A stretch of 64,000 nt of DNA from an uncultured Saprospiraceae bacterium (GTDB taxonomy: Bacteria > Bacteroidota > Bacteroidia > Chitinophagales > Saprospiraceae), in the NCBI GenBank assembly GCA_937872385.1, contig CALMSO010000062.1:1-64000 (forward strand), in the 5' to 3' direction. The notes below the pieces were generated by a model that worked only from the letters and a program-made list of their open reading frames with translations, did not search any database and was not told the DNA's origin. The position numbers and the translations under genes were made by a program. Below, one piece after another: positions 35,243-44,170 of the stretch. Numbering within the stretch: the first letter of the stretch is position 1; each line of letters begins with the position of its first letter.

Positions 35243-35926
35243 ATGAACAATAAAGCATCTAAATCAATCGCCCGACAGGCTGGCTGGTACTATATTGCCA
35301 TCATTGTTCTTGGATTATATTTTATAATGTACATTCCGTCCAAAATCAAGGTTTCAGGTGATATTGAATTGACTTTTAACAATTTACTACAACACGAAAT
35401 GCTTTTCCGTTCTGGTATATTGGCTCACTTACTTAGTATAACAGCCTTTATTTTATTGGTTTTGAGTTTATACGAATTACTCAAAAATGTGAATCAACGA
35501 TTAGCAAAAGTGATGGCGGTTTTTGTGATTGTTCAAGTACCCGTAGTTTTCATATCCGAAGGACTAAGATTCTCTGCACTTATGTTGGCGAAGGAGCGAT
35601 TTGTCACATCATTAGATATGTTACAACGACAAGAGTGGGTTAGTTTCCTTTTGAGAATAGCAGAATATGCCGATGAAGATGTTGCTATGATTTTTTGGGG
35701 TCTCTGGATGATTCCATTAGGTATTCTGGTTTTCAAGTCAGGCATTATTCCTAAATTATTTGGAGTACTTTTAGTAGCAGGCGGAATAGCATATATCATT
35801 GAGAGCATTGGCTTTATATTAGTGCCTGGTTCAAGCAGCTACCTTGGTTTTTTGTTTATATTTTATGCAGTGGCAGAAATTTCCTTTGCTTCCTGGTTGG
35901 TAATCAAAGGGATTAAAATAGACTGA
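35243..35926 (+). CDS. DUF4386 family membrane protein
   Basis: 227 residues with six hydrophobic segments. RQAGWYYIAIIVLGLYF at the start, LLSITAFILLVLSLYELLKNVNQRLAKVMAVFVIVQVPV in the middle and FWGLWMIPLGILVFKSGIIPKLFGVLLVAGGIAY near the end follow the DUF4386 pattern. Function unknown. It stands alone between hairpins H2 and H3, like a single-gene integron cassette. Confidence 0.85.
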   Translation: MNNKASKSIARQAGWYYIAIIVLGLYFIMYIPSKIKVSGDIELTFNNLLQHEMLFRSGILAHLLSITAFILLVLSLYELLKNVNQRLAKVMAVFVIVQVPVVFISEGLRFSALMLAKERFVTSLDMLQRQEWVSFLLRIAEYADEDVAMIFWGLWMIPLGILVFKSGIIPKLFGVLLVAGGIAYIIESIGFILVPGSSSYLGFLFIFYAVAEISFASWLVIKGIKID

Positions 35927-36003
35927 ATTGGAGAAAATTGAGATAGTGTGGAGACGATATGAACAGTTGTAAAGGAAATATTGTACGGTGAAGAATAACA
36001 CCA

Positions 36004-36121
36004 GCCACCAACAGCACCTACCCAAAAGGCGGGATTTCGTGCTTCGCAGACAGTTTTGTGGAAGCCGAAAGTTCAGTTCTCCGAATGAAGTTTAGTGCTG
36101 AAAATCCCGCCCTTCGGGTAG
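36004..36121 (+). repeat. attC-like hairpin H3 (outer right arm degraded)
   Basis: The left outer arm GCCACCAAC (36004-36012) is identical to that of H2. Inner arms starting at 36018 (CTACCC...GGCGGGATTT) and ending at 36121 (CCCGCCCTTCGGGTAG, 36106-36121) pair well. The expected right outer arm is replaced by CTTGAACCC. It lies about 80 bp after the DUF4386 stop. Confidence 0.5.
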
Positions 36122-36157
36122 CTTGAACCCTAAAAAACGAACCTCAGAAATAAAGAA

Positions 36158-36730
36158 ATGATGGAAAACTTATTAAATTATTGTTCTAAATATATTCAAC
36201 TCACAGAGCCGGACCAAGCGCTTATTACTTCGAATTTCAAACAGGTGAAAATTAAACGAAAAGATTATTTGCTTCAAGAAGGAAGGGTTTGTGACTTTGT
36301 AGCATTTTTAAGTTCGGGCGTAATCAGACATTTTCATATAAAAGACGGAAATGAAATTACTTGCGACATCACATTAAAAAATAATTTTATCACCGACTTC
36401 AAGAGCCTTACTCAAAATATCCCATCAAATTACAATTTTCAAATACTCAAGGATGCCGAATTATTCATAATCAATAAAAATGACCTTTTTAGACTTTATA
36501 CAGAAAACAAAAACATCGAATCATTTGGCAGGATTATGGCGGAGCAAGTGGCACAACGCACTATTGATATTGCTATGTCTTTGGCTTCGGACAAACCCGA
36601 AGAAAGGGTAGAAAAGTTAGTCAACCATAGACCTGAGTTGTTTCAAGAAGTGCCGCAGCGTTACTTGGCTAATCTTTTAGGTATAACGCCAGAAAGTTTG
36701 AGTAGAATCAGAGCAAGGCAAAAATCTTAA
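36158..36730 (+). CDS. Crp/Fnr family transcriptional regulator
   Basis: 190 residues. The N-terminal cyclic-nucleotide-binding-like barrel has RKDYLLQEGRVCDFVAFLSSGVIRHF. The C-terminal helix-turn-helix is EVPQRYLANLLGITPESLSRIRARQ, typical of the short Bacteroidota Crp-like regulators. The Arg/Glu pocket for cAMP is not obvious, so the ligand is unknown. Two adjacent ATGs could both start it. It precedes a secreted barrel protein and a DUF2306 fragment and may control them. Confidence 0.9.
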   Translation: MMENLLNYCSKYIQLTEPDQALITSNFKQVKIKRKDYLLQEGRVCDFVAFLSSGVIRHFHIKDGNEITCDITLKNNFITDFKSLTQNIPSNYNFQILKDAELFIINKNDLFRLYTENKNIESFGRIMAEQVAQRTIDIAMSLASDKPEERVEKLVNHRPELFQEVPQRYLANLLGITPESLSRIRARQKS

Positions 36731-36800
36731 CAAGAGTCAACGAAAAATAGACCCCACCCTACCGAACTTTGTGCTATTAAATAACTTAAAAATTAGCACA

Positions 36801-37439
36801 ATGACAAAGTATCTTTTTATCGCAGCAGTGGTAATAATGACAACAAACAGTCTTCTTGCACAAGACAAAGCAGGTTTTTTTCAAAAGCAAGTCCTGGGTA
36901 AAGGAATAGAACAAGCACCTCTGAGCCTAAGTGTAGATGCCTACCCCTTTTTATTTTTAGCCAATGGTGGCGGTGGTTCGGCTTCTCTTGAATTTTCTAA
37001 TTGGCAAATCGGAGCTATCGGGTTTAGCGTAGTTCCACCAGACTTTATTACCCAAACCTTTTTCAATAACACCGAAAACCTTAAAATAAGACGTAACAAT
37101 GCTTTTGAACTTTTTGCAAATTATTATTTGCGTAAAGACAGAAAGGGAATTTATGGCGGAGTTATGGGCGGGCCAGAATGGTTTGTAATGGAAGACGAAC
37201 TAAGTGGCGAAACAGAAACCATCGTAAAAAGTTATGTTGTTCCCCGATTGGGAATACGAGTATTTCCTTTTAGAAAGTATTTTTATGCTGATGCAAGTTT
37301 TGGTTGGAGTTTTAATTTGAGCGGAACTGAACCCCGAACATTGGGGCAAACGACTTATAATGCTACAAGTGGTGGCTTTATTTACTTTCTTCAATTAGGA
37401 GCAAGATTTAATTTGACAAGTGGCAATGATAAAAAGTAA
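36801..37439 (+). CDS. Secreted outer-membrane beta-barrel-like protein, unknown
   Basis: 212 residues from the ATG at 36801; the frame also runs from a GTG ten codons earlier. MTKYLFIAAVVIMTTNSLLAQ is a signal peptide. Alternating strands (GSASLEFSNWQIGAIGFSVV, NAFELFANYYLRKDRKGIYGGVMGG, YFYADASFGWSFNLSG) and the C-terminal YFLQLGARFNL suggest an eight-stranded outer-membrane barrel. No named family recognised. It overlaps the next gene by 14 bp. Confidence 0.7.
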   Translation: MTKYLFIAAVVIMTTNSLLAQDKAGFFQKQVLGKGIEQAPLSLSVDAYPFLFLANGGGGSASLEFSNWQIGAIGFSVVPPDFITQTFFNNTENLKIRRNNAFELFANYYLRKDRKGIYGGVMGGPEWFVMEDELSGETETIVKSYVVPRLGIRVFPFRKYFYADASFGWSFNLSGTEPRTLGQTTYNATSGGFIYFLQLGARFNLTSGNDKK

Positions 37440-37701
37440 GATAATATTTGCAGCATTTGCACTTGCAGCCTTGCTCATTGGCTTATATCCCTTATTGTAC
37501 TTTCTGATTGATAGAAACTTTGGCTTACTACAAACAAAAGACATTGCTATTTTGCAAAATGCTTATTGGAATATTGGATTTTACACCCATATCGTATTTG
37601 GTGGTTTGGCTTTACTGATTGGATGGTCACAGTTCGTTGAAAAATGGACTAAAGCAAACCCAACAATCCATCGTCAAATTAGCAAATTATACCAATTTTA
37701 A
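37426..37701 (+). pseudogene. DUF2306 membrane protein, C-terminally truncated
   Basis: 91 residues from the ATG at 37426. It aligns with the first 90 residues of the intact DUF2306 protein at 59694-60332 (both FYTHIVFGGLALLIG/FYAHVVFGVIALVSG and HRQISKLY/HRALGKVY). It then ends after SKLYQF, where the family normally continues for another 120 residues with more membrane helices. The truncation point is followed by GTTGTGA at 37705-37711, which resembles the R' end of the attC-like sites. It marks the right end of the AT-rich island. Confidence 0.75.
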
Positions 37702-37789
37702 TAAGTTGTGACGTATTCATTGTTTAGCAATTGTTTGATTATCAACGAAATAAAGGTTCGCTGATAAATAGGTCATTGTTACAGTGGTA

Positions 37790-37815
37790 TAATGGGACCT
37801 TGTTATTTTGTTAAT
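37790..37815 (-). repeat. 26-bp dispersed repeat, copy 2 (inverted)
   Basis: Reverse complement identical to 17082-17107, just right of the accessory island. Confidence 0.7.
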
Positions 37816-37881
37816 TGGGCTGATTTTTTATATTGATGATAGTTTATGTTTTTATACTAAAAATAACAATGCCCACTTAGC

Positions 37882-39963
37882 TTAATATGCCAATAGCCCC
37901 TCCATCGCAGCGGCTACCTTTTCGATGCTCGGAATCATCGTTTTCTCCAAGATTTCGTTCAATGGAATAGCTGGCATATTCTCTGAGCCAATGGTGCGCA
38001 CCGGTGCGTCGAGGTATTCAAAACAATGCTCCTGAATGCGAGCGGCCACGCTTTGCGCAAAGGTATTGTGCACAGGCTCTTCCGTAATCACGAGGATGCG
38101 GCCATGCTTTTGGGATCGTTCGTAAATCAGCGCTTCATCGAGTGGATACAGGGTGCGCAAGTCGAGTATTTCGATTTGACCGGGGAATTGCTTCGCGGCG
38201 TTGAGCGCCCAGTGTACGCCCATACCGTAGGTGACCACCAGCAGGGATTCGCCTTTGGTAATGCGCGCTTCATTCGCGGCAAGCGCAATGCGCCCTTTCC
38301 CGAAAGGGATAATGTACTCCTCGTCTGGTTCGATGGTGCGGGCAGCTTCGGTGCCGCGTACCTTGCTCCAGTACAAGCCCTTGTGCTCGAAAATCACTAC
38401 TGGGTTGGGGTCGTAATAAGCGGATTTCAACAAACCTTTCAAGTCAGCACCGGTACTGGGATAGGCAATTTTGATGCCGCGAATATTGGCTACCACTGAT
38501 TCTACGCTCGAAGAATGGTAAGGCCCGCCACTGCCATAGGCGCCAATGGGCACCCGCAGGATCATGCTCACCGGGTACTTGCCGTTGCTGAGGTAGCAGG
38601 AGCGACTCACTTCCGTGAAAAGCTGATTCAGACCTGGCCAGATATAATCAGCAAACTGCACCTCCACGATAGGCCTCAGGCCCACTGCCGACATGCCGAC
38701 GGTACTCCCTACAATAAAGGCTTCTTGAATGGGGGTGTTGAACACTCGGTGGTCGCCAAATTTCTGCGCTAATGTAGCTGCCTCCCGAAATACGCCGCCG
38801 AGCCGGCCGCCTACATCTTGCCCGTAAAGCAGGCATTCGGGGTGCTTGCGCATCAGCTCTTCGATGGCAAACAGGGCGCTGTCCACCATCACGGTGGGTT
38901 GCTTGTGCGCCGGGGCGCGCTCGCCGCGCTCTTCGGTGACGGGCGTGGGCGCGAAGTCGTGTGTAAAAAGGTCTTCGGGGCGGGGGTCTTCGGCTTGTTG
39001 GGCACGTTCAAAATCAGTTAAAACGACCTCTAAAGCGGCGGCTTCAATTGTTGCCAACTCTTTTTCCTGAAAGCCTTCTTCGAGCAAGTAGCTTCTGAAA
39101 ATCGGGTACGGATCGCGGGTTTGGTGCTCTTCCAGATCATCCCGGTACCACTCCTTGCGCACGCCGGAGGTATGATGATTGAGCAGCGGTACGTGGGCGT
39201 GTACCAGAAACGGTCGGCGCTCTTGGCGCACGGTAGCAATCACTTCCTGCAAAGTCAGGTAGCATTCTGTAAAATCGCTGCCATCAATGCTGCGCACTTC
39301 TATACCGTGAAAACCTCGGGCGTATTCGGCGGCGTTCTGGGCGCGGGTTTCGGCGGCGTTCGCCGAGATGTCCCAGCCGTTGTCCTGCACTAAATAAATG
39401 ATAGGCAACTGCCGCAGCGCCGCCATTTGAAAGGCTTCGGCTACCTCGCCTTCGGTCACTGAGGCATCCCCCAGCGAGCATACCACCACCGGTTTTGGTC
39501 CATCCTCTTGCTCCGCTATCTCGCTATCCTGCATCAATTCTTTATACTGAATGCCCATTGCCAGCCCAGTTGTCGGAATAGCTTGCATACCCGTAGCCGA
39601 AGATTGGTGAATGATCCGGGGCTTGTCGGGGTCGTTCAGGCTCGGATGCGCATAGTAGGTACGCCCACCGGAGAAAGGGTCGTCGCGCTTGGCCATCAGT
39701 TGCAGCATCAAGTCGTAAGGGCGCAGACCAACGCCGAGCAAAGTGGCGTCGTCGCGGTAGTAAGGCGAAATCCAGTCTTGCGGCCGGAGCTGCATAGCCG
39801 TAGCCAATTGAATGGCTTCGTGGCCGCGCGAGGTGGCGTGCACGTATTTGGAGGTGAATTTGAAATTATCCTCATAAACTTCGGTCAGCGCTTTGGCGGT
39901 AGCCATTAGCCGAAAGGCTTCGAGGAGTGTTTTTTTTGCGATTTGAGTTGTAATCTTTACCAT
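37882..39963 (-). CDS. 2-oxoacid dehydrogenase E1, fused alpha and beta subunits
   Basis: 693 residues. Residues about 1-330 are an E1-alpha TPP domain with the thiamine-Mg motif GDASVTEGEVAEAFQMAALRQLPIIYLVQDNGWDIS (G-D-A...N). After a linker, residues about 350-693 are E1-beta: LYGQDVGGRLGGVFREA, TPIQEAFIVGSTVGMSAVGLRPIVEVQFADY, SCYLSNGKYPVSMILRVPIGAYGSGGPYHSSS and a C-terminal transketolase domain. It decarboxylates a branched-chain 2-oxoacid or pyruvate for an E2/E3 complex. Alpha-beta fusions of this kind are usual in Bacteroidota. No E2 or E3 is nearby. Confidence 0.93.
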   Translation of the reverse strand: MVKITTQIAKKTLLEAFRLMATAKALTEVYEDNFKFTSKYVHATSRGHEAIQLATAMQLRPQDWISPYYRDDATLLGVGLRPYDLMLQLMAKRDDPFSGGRTYYAHPSLNDPDKPRIIHQSSATGMQAIPTTGLAMGIQYKELMQDSEIAEQEDGPKPVVVCSLGDASVTEGEVAEAFQMAALRQLPIIYLVQDNGWDISANAAETRAQNAAEYARGFHGIEVRSIDGSDFTECYLTLQEVIATVRQERRPFLVHAHVPLLNHHTSGVRKEWYRDDLEEHQTRDPYPIFRSYLLEEGFQEKELATIEAAALEVVLTDFERAQQAEDPRPEDLFTHDFAPTPVTEERGERAPAHKQPTVMVDSALFAIEELMRKHPECLLYGQDVGGRLGGVFREAATLAQKFGDHRVFNTPIQEAFIVGSTVGMSAVGLRPIVEVQFADYIWPGLNQLFTEVSRSCYLSNGKYPVSMILRVPIGAYGSGGPYHSSSVESVVANIRGIKIAYPSTGADLKGLLKSAYYDPNPVVIFEHKGLYWSKVRGTEAARTIEPDEEYIIPFGKGRIALAANEARITKGESLLVVTYGMGVHWALNAAKQFPGQIEILDLRTLYPLDEALIYERSQKHGRILVITEEPVHNTFAQSVAARIQEHCFEYLDAPVRTIGSENMPAIPLNEILEKTMIPSIEKVAAAMEGLLAY

Positions 39964-40080
39964 TTTTGCAATATGTGATTAGGGCAGTTAGTGCATTTAT
40001 TTATAATAAAATGTGTTCCTTCACTTAAAACCACTTTCGGTCGTTATCTTTAAAACTTGTTACTTAGAAAATCGGTGCGA

Positions 40081-41934
40081 ATGAATCAACATCGTTTATC
40101 CTTGCTCGCCCTGTTGCTCTTGCTTTGCGCGTACATGGCATCAGTGCATTTTTACCAGCGCTGGAACCGCGAAGTGCTCGGCGGAGGCGATCCCTGGGGC
40201 TATTATCTTTACCTGCCGGCAATATTTATTCACCACGATTTGCTACACCTCGAACAGTCGCTGGCTGCACGCGAACGCCACAATTCGGTCAATCGCTACT
40301 CGACGATCAATCCCTTGGGCGTGGACGAAGTACGGCACGTTGGCGAAGGCCGCCAAGTCAATAAATACACGCTGGGCGTCGCTCTTTTGTTCGCACCTTT
40401 CTTTTTCATCGCGCATTTTATAGCCAGTTTTACCGATTACCCCGCCGATGGCTACTCGTTCATTTATGCCTATTGCATCATTCTATCCAGCGTTTTTTAC
40501 ACCCTACTGGGGCTGTTTTTTCTACGCAGTGTGCTCCTGCGTTATGTCAATGACCTTACAACGGCTATCGTGCTGATTATCATAGGCTTGGGCACCAATC
40601 TGTATTTTTTTACCGTCATCAACGGCCCCATGTCCCACGCCTATCTTTTCTGCCTGTACGCCCTACTTATGTACGCCACCGAGCGCTGGTACGCCCATTT
40701 GCGCTTGCCCGATGCGCTGTTGGTGGGCGCTACGGCCGGCCTGATTACCTTGATTCGCCCCACCGAAATCCTTTGCATTTTCATTCCGCTGCTCTGGGGC
40801 ATTGGCTCAAGGGCCGACTTTTCGGCGCGTCTCGCCTTGATACGAGCGCAATCCTCGGTCTATGTAGCGGCGGCAGCGGCTTTCGTTTTGATGGGCTTGC
40901 CGCAGCTATTCTACTGGAAATACACTACTGGTCACTTTTTTTATTACAGCTATGGCGAAGAAGGGTTCAACTTTTTAAACCCGAAAATTCGCAAAGGACT
41001 GTTCGCTTTCAAAAACGGCTGGCTGATCTATACTCCGCTGATGTGCTTTGCGCTGGCGGGCATTTTGCTGCTCTGGCGGCGACGGGAGTATTGGCTGCCG
41101 ATATTGATCATTTTACCACTGCATATTTACATCACCTACAGTTGGTGGGTTTGGAATTACATCAATGGTTTTGGCTCCCGCCCTATGGTGCAGCTATACG
41201 CTCTGCTGGGGGTGCCGCTGGCGCTATTGGTGGCTTTTGCCATAAAAAAACGCTGGCTCATAGCAGGGCTGGCACCGGTTTTCGTGCTGCTCACGGGCCT
41301 GAACCTGTTTCATACCTGGCAGTTTACGGAAGGCATGATGTGGTCGCAAGACGCCACCCGTGCCTATTATTTTGGCATTTTGGGCAAAACCCGCATGGAT
41401 TATTTCGATCTGGTGCGCTACGATTCTAATGAGCCACAACCCGATACCAACCGGATTCGCCTGCTCCGACCGCTGTTTCAGGAAACCTTCGAGGACTCGC
41501 TCAGTGCGCAATACACCCGCGAACACACGCGCTTCGGCGATTTTGCCTATGTGCTCGACAATGCCACCGGCTATAGCCCCGGCCTGATGACCGAATGGCA
41601 CCAACTCAACACCGAAGGCGGCCGCTGGCTGCGGGTCAGTGTATGGTGCATGCGCCAATATCAAGGCTCCGGCTTTGAAGTATCTAGTATGCTGACGGTC
41701 GCTTTTGAACGCAACGGACGCAACTACAAATGGCGCGGACTGCGCTTAGACAATAAAACCGGCAACACGCACTACAGCCTTTGGGGTGGGCAGCCCCACG
41801 TCTGGGAGCAAGTTTACTTTTTTGTAAAAATACCTCGACGCGTGCGGCCCGACGACCTGTTCAAAGTGTTCGTTTGGAACCCAACGCCCAACCTGATTTG
41901 GCTCGACCAACTTGAGGTAGAACTTTGGAAATGA
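40081..41934 (+). CDS. Polytopic membrane protein, possible GT-C-type glycosyltransferase
   Basis: 617 residues from the ATG at 40081. About ten hydrophobic segments fill residues 5-430. An extracytoplasmic loop after helix 1 holds GGGDPWGYYLYLPAIFIHHD, with an acidic pair placed where GT-C glycosyltransferases keep their catalytic Asp. The last 170 residues are a soluble, Trp/Tyr-rich beta domain (ending LIWLDQLEVELW) that looks carbohydrate-binding-like. The layout fits lipid-linked-sugar transferases, but I recognise no specific family. Divergent from the E1 gene. Confidence 0.65.
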   Translation: MNQHRLSLLALLLLLCAYMASVHFYQRWNREVLGGGDPWGYYLYLPAIFIHHDLLHLEQSLAARERHNSVNRYSTINPLGVDEVRHVGEGRQVNKYTLGVALLFAPFFFIAHFIASFTDYPADGYSFIYAYCIILSSVFYTLLGLFFLRSVLLRYVNDLTTAIVLIIIGLGTNLYFFTVINGPMSHAYLFCLYALLMYATERWYAHLRLPDALLVGATAGLITLIRPTEILCIFIPLLWGIGSRADFSARLALIRAQSSVYVAAAAAFVLMGLPQLFYWKYTTGHFFYYSYGEEGFNFLNPKIRKGLFAFKNGWLIYTPLMCFALAGILLLWRRREYWLPILIILPLHIYITYSWWVWNYINGFGSRPMVQLYALLGVPLALLVAFAIKKRWLIAGLAPVFVLLTGLNLFHTWQFTEGMMWSQDATRAYYFGILGKTRMDYFDLVRYDSNEPQPDTNRIRLLRPLFQETFEDSLSAQYTREHTRFGDFAYVLDNATGYSPGLMTEWHQLNTEGGRWLRVSVWCMRQYQGSGFEVSSMLTVAFERNGRNYKWRGLRLDNKTGNTHYSLWGGQPHVWEQVYFFVKIPRRVRPDDLFKVFVWNPTPNLIWLDQLEVELWK

Positions 41935-41944
41935 GCTATTTATC

Positions 41945-42610
41945 TCAATTCATGCCTTGTGCAATGGCCTCCAGCATGGTTTCGCGGGTCCACTCTGTGC
42001 GGTCGGCAAAAAACCGGGGGTAGTGCGCCTTCATATTATCAATAATAAAATCCATGGGCACATCGGCGAAGCAACCGTATTCTTCCAAGTACTCCATAAA
42101 CTGCCCGCCTGCCTGGTCAAATTCTTGAAAAACGGAATCGTTTTGCCCATCGAAATCGAGCGGCGCTACGCCCATTTTCTCGCACAGTTCGCGGTTGAAT
42201 GCAGGTGTGGCTTTCACCCAGCGCGCATTAATCCACACTTCTACGTAGCCGTGCGGGGTGAGTTCGTCGGTGCCAAAAGCTTCGGTGATGCGCTCGGCGG
42301 CAATGTGATTGCGCACTTTGGCTAAGCAGAGCCGCGCCGGAATACCCACCGCCCGCAGCAAAGTAATCATCAAAATGGCTTTGTCAATGCAGTGCCCTTC
42401 TTCTTGATGCAATATCACACTGGCCCGCATAGCTGAGGGGTTGAGATTGATGTTGTAAGGATTGTATTTCCAGCCATCGCGTACGGCGTAATAAATGCGC
42501 ACTGCTTTTTGAATATCCGCGCGCGAACCCTGCGTAACCCGCTCGGCAAAAGTGCGGATCTGCGGATCATCTGCGTCTAAAAGGTGAGTTGGCTGCAAAA
42601 ACTGCTGCAT
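41945..42610 (-). CDS. Transglutaminase-like cysteine protease-fold protein
   Basis: 221 residues, no signal peptide. It contains the transglutaminase core: the catalytic Cys in EEGHCIDKAILMITLLRAVGIPARLCLAKV and His in HGYVEVWINARWVKATPAFN. The Asp expected after the His strand is replaced by Thr (KATPAF), which seems usual in this subgroup. Role unknown, probably a peptidase or amidase in the cytoplasm. Convergent with the membrane protein gene, 10 bp apart. Confidence 0.85.
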   Translation of the reverse strand: MQQFLQPTHLLDADDPQIRTFAERVTQGSRADIQKAVRIYYAVRDGWKYNPYNINLNPSAMRASVILHQEEGHCIDKAILMITLLRAVGIPARLCLAKVRNHIAAERITEAFGTDELTPHGYVEVWINARWVKATPAFNRELCEKMGVAPLDFDGQNDSVFQEFDQAGGQFMEYLEEYGCFADVPMDFIIDNMKAHYPRFFADRTEWTRETMLEAIAQGMN

Positions 42611-42685
42611 GAGTGATTAGTTTTTATAATCTAAGGTCGTTATATAAAAAGTACTGATTATCAAATTTTTAAAAAGCCTATTGCT

Positions 42686-42958
42686 TTACAAGCCAAGCTC
42701 TAATTGTTCAAAATCCATGTCGGGCAACTGGTGCAGAGAGGCTATATAGCGCTCATGATTGTACAATTGCCCAGATTGCAACACGGCAGTTATTTCGCGG
42801 CCCACGCACTGAGCCATCATCATCTTTGCTGCTTCCTCAGAATAGCCCAGCCTTTGCAGGCGCTCCAGCGTCTGGCGGGTTTCCGTCGGCTCGTTTTCGC
42901 GTAGCTGATTATTTACTACCGCTATAAATTGCTGGATAATGACATTAGAGTTTTTCAT
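42686..42958 (-). CDS. Small hypothetical protein
   Basis: 90 residues from the ATG at 42958 (the frame opens earlier without a good start). It is predicted helical: QQFIAVVNNQLRENEPTETRQTLERLQRLGYSEEAAKMMMAQCVGREI. It resembles small cytosolic proteins of unknown function in which a GYSEEAAK motif follows a helix pair. Expressed in the same direction as the transglutaminase gene, about 75 bp upstream of it. Confidence 0.6.
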   Translation of the reverse strand: MKNSNVIIQQFIAVVNNQLRENEPTETRQTLERLQRLGYSEEAAKMMMAQCVGREITAVLQSGQLYNHERYIASLHQLPDMDFEQLELGL

Positions 42959-43070
42959 ATCGCTATCGAACTTTGTTAAAAAACGAGGCATCTGCCAATA
43001 CATTTTTTTGCAAAGCTACTGTTTTTCAGGGATTGATCCGTTGTGTCACATCGAATGCTGTTCTTAGCTT

Positions 43071-43155
43071 TTTCAATTGGAAATGATGCACTTATTTATT
43101 CCTAAAAGCTTGTTTTTCAAAATCTTACAAAATCGGACTTCGTAAATAGTCTCAT
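43071..43155 (+). repeat. ~100-bp dispersed intergenic repeat, copy 3
   Basis: Starts TTTCAATTGGAAATG and contains TTGTTTTTCAA and TTACAAAATCGGACTTCG. Close to copy 4 (60672-60770) apart from a small deletion after ACAAAATC. It overlaps the 3' end of the enoyl-CoA hydratase gene by a few bases. Confidence 0.7.
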
Positions 43156-43916
43156 GCTTTTTGCTTGAATGCAGCGATAGCATTTTTCGTAAAATCGGAT
43201 AGCACCAACTCCCCGCTGATGGCGGCGCGCTCGGCCAGCAGGGCATCCCAGTGGGCAGCGTCTTGCCAAAAAATATGCTTCAGCCTGCGCATAGCCTCCG
43301 GGCTGGAAGCCGCCAGTTTTTCCGCCAGATGCGCGATGTAGGCATCCATTTGTTCTATTGTAGGGAATACCTCATTGTACAAGCCTTTCTCCTTCGCCCA
43401 TTCGGCCGTTTGCCACTCCGTAGCATTGATAGCCAATTGCTGGAAAGCACTTGTACCGACCTTCCGCTCCACGGCTGGCCCCACCACGAAAGGCCCGATG
43501 CCCACCGCCAGTTCACTCAGCTTGATGGTAGCAAAATGCGTGGCGATGCAATAATCGGTGGATGCTGCCAACCCCACGCCGCCGCCTACCGCCTTGCCCT
43601 GGATGCGCCCGATGATAAACTTCGGGCAGGTGCGCATGGCGTTAATCACATTGGCAAAACCCATAAAAAAACGTTTACCGGAATCTAAGTCGCGGATGGC
43701 TGCCAATTCGTCGAAACTGGCACCCGCACAGAAGGTACGATCGCCTGCGCTTTGCAATACAATTACCCGCACGGATGCATCCGCACCGGCCGCCTGGATG
43801 GCTTCGGTGAGTCGGCTCAGCTGGATGCCCGGCATAGCGTTGTGCGCTGGATGAAAAAACTCGATGGTGGCAATGCCATTGGAAACGGCAGTGGTAACAG
43901 TACCGATTTGAGCCAT
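43152..43916 (-). CDS. Enoyl-CoA hydratase/isomerase family protein
   Basis: 254 residues, standard crotonase length. Crotonase motifs: NAMPGIQLSRLTEAI, VLQSAGDRTFCAGASFDELA (oxyanion-hole AGAS) and IIGRIQGKAVGGGVGLAASTDYCIAT. The next segment ELAVGIGPFVVGPAVERKVG replaces the usual catalytic-Glu region, so the exact reaction (hydratase, isomerase or thioesterase) is uncertain. No other fatty-acid degradation gene adjoins it. Confidence 0.88.
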   Translation of the reverse strand: MAQIGTVTTAVSNGIATIEFFHPAHNAMPGIQLSRLTEAIQAAGADASVRVIVLQSAGDRTFCAGASFDELAAIRDLDSGKRFFMGFANVINAMRTCPKFIIGRIQGKAVGGGVGLAASTDYCIATHFATIKLSELAVGIGPFVVGPAVERKVGTSAFQQLAINATEWQTAEWAKEKGLYNEVFPTIEQMDAYIAHLAEKLAASSPEAMRRLKHIFWQDAAHWDALLAERAAISGELVLSDFTKNAIAAFKQKA

Positions 43917-44170
43917 GTTTTTTTACAGTTGGAAAGCGGATGCGCGCTTGTTGGTAGTCAAAAAATGGCGTACCAAGCAGGCTTCGCTTTCGTGGTTATT
44001 ACGAAACGAATGTTCGTTCGCAAAGTTAGGCATTCGCCAAAATAAAACCAAAGCGATTGCATTAATCCTGTGTAATTCAGGATTGTAGAAAGAAATTGGG
44101 AATACGGACGCCAGTGAGGCAGGATAGATTTGGCGAAAGCCGAAACAGTACCAAATATTTGCGGGGTGGC

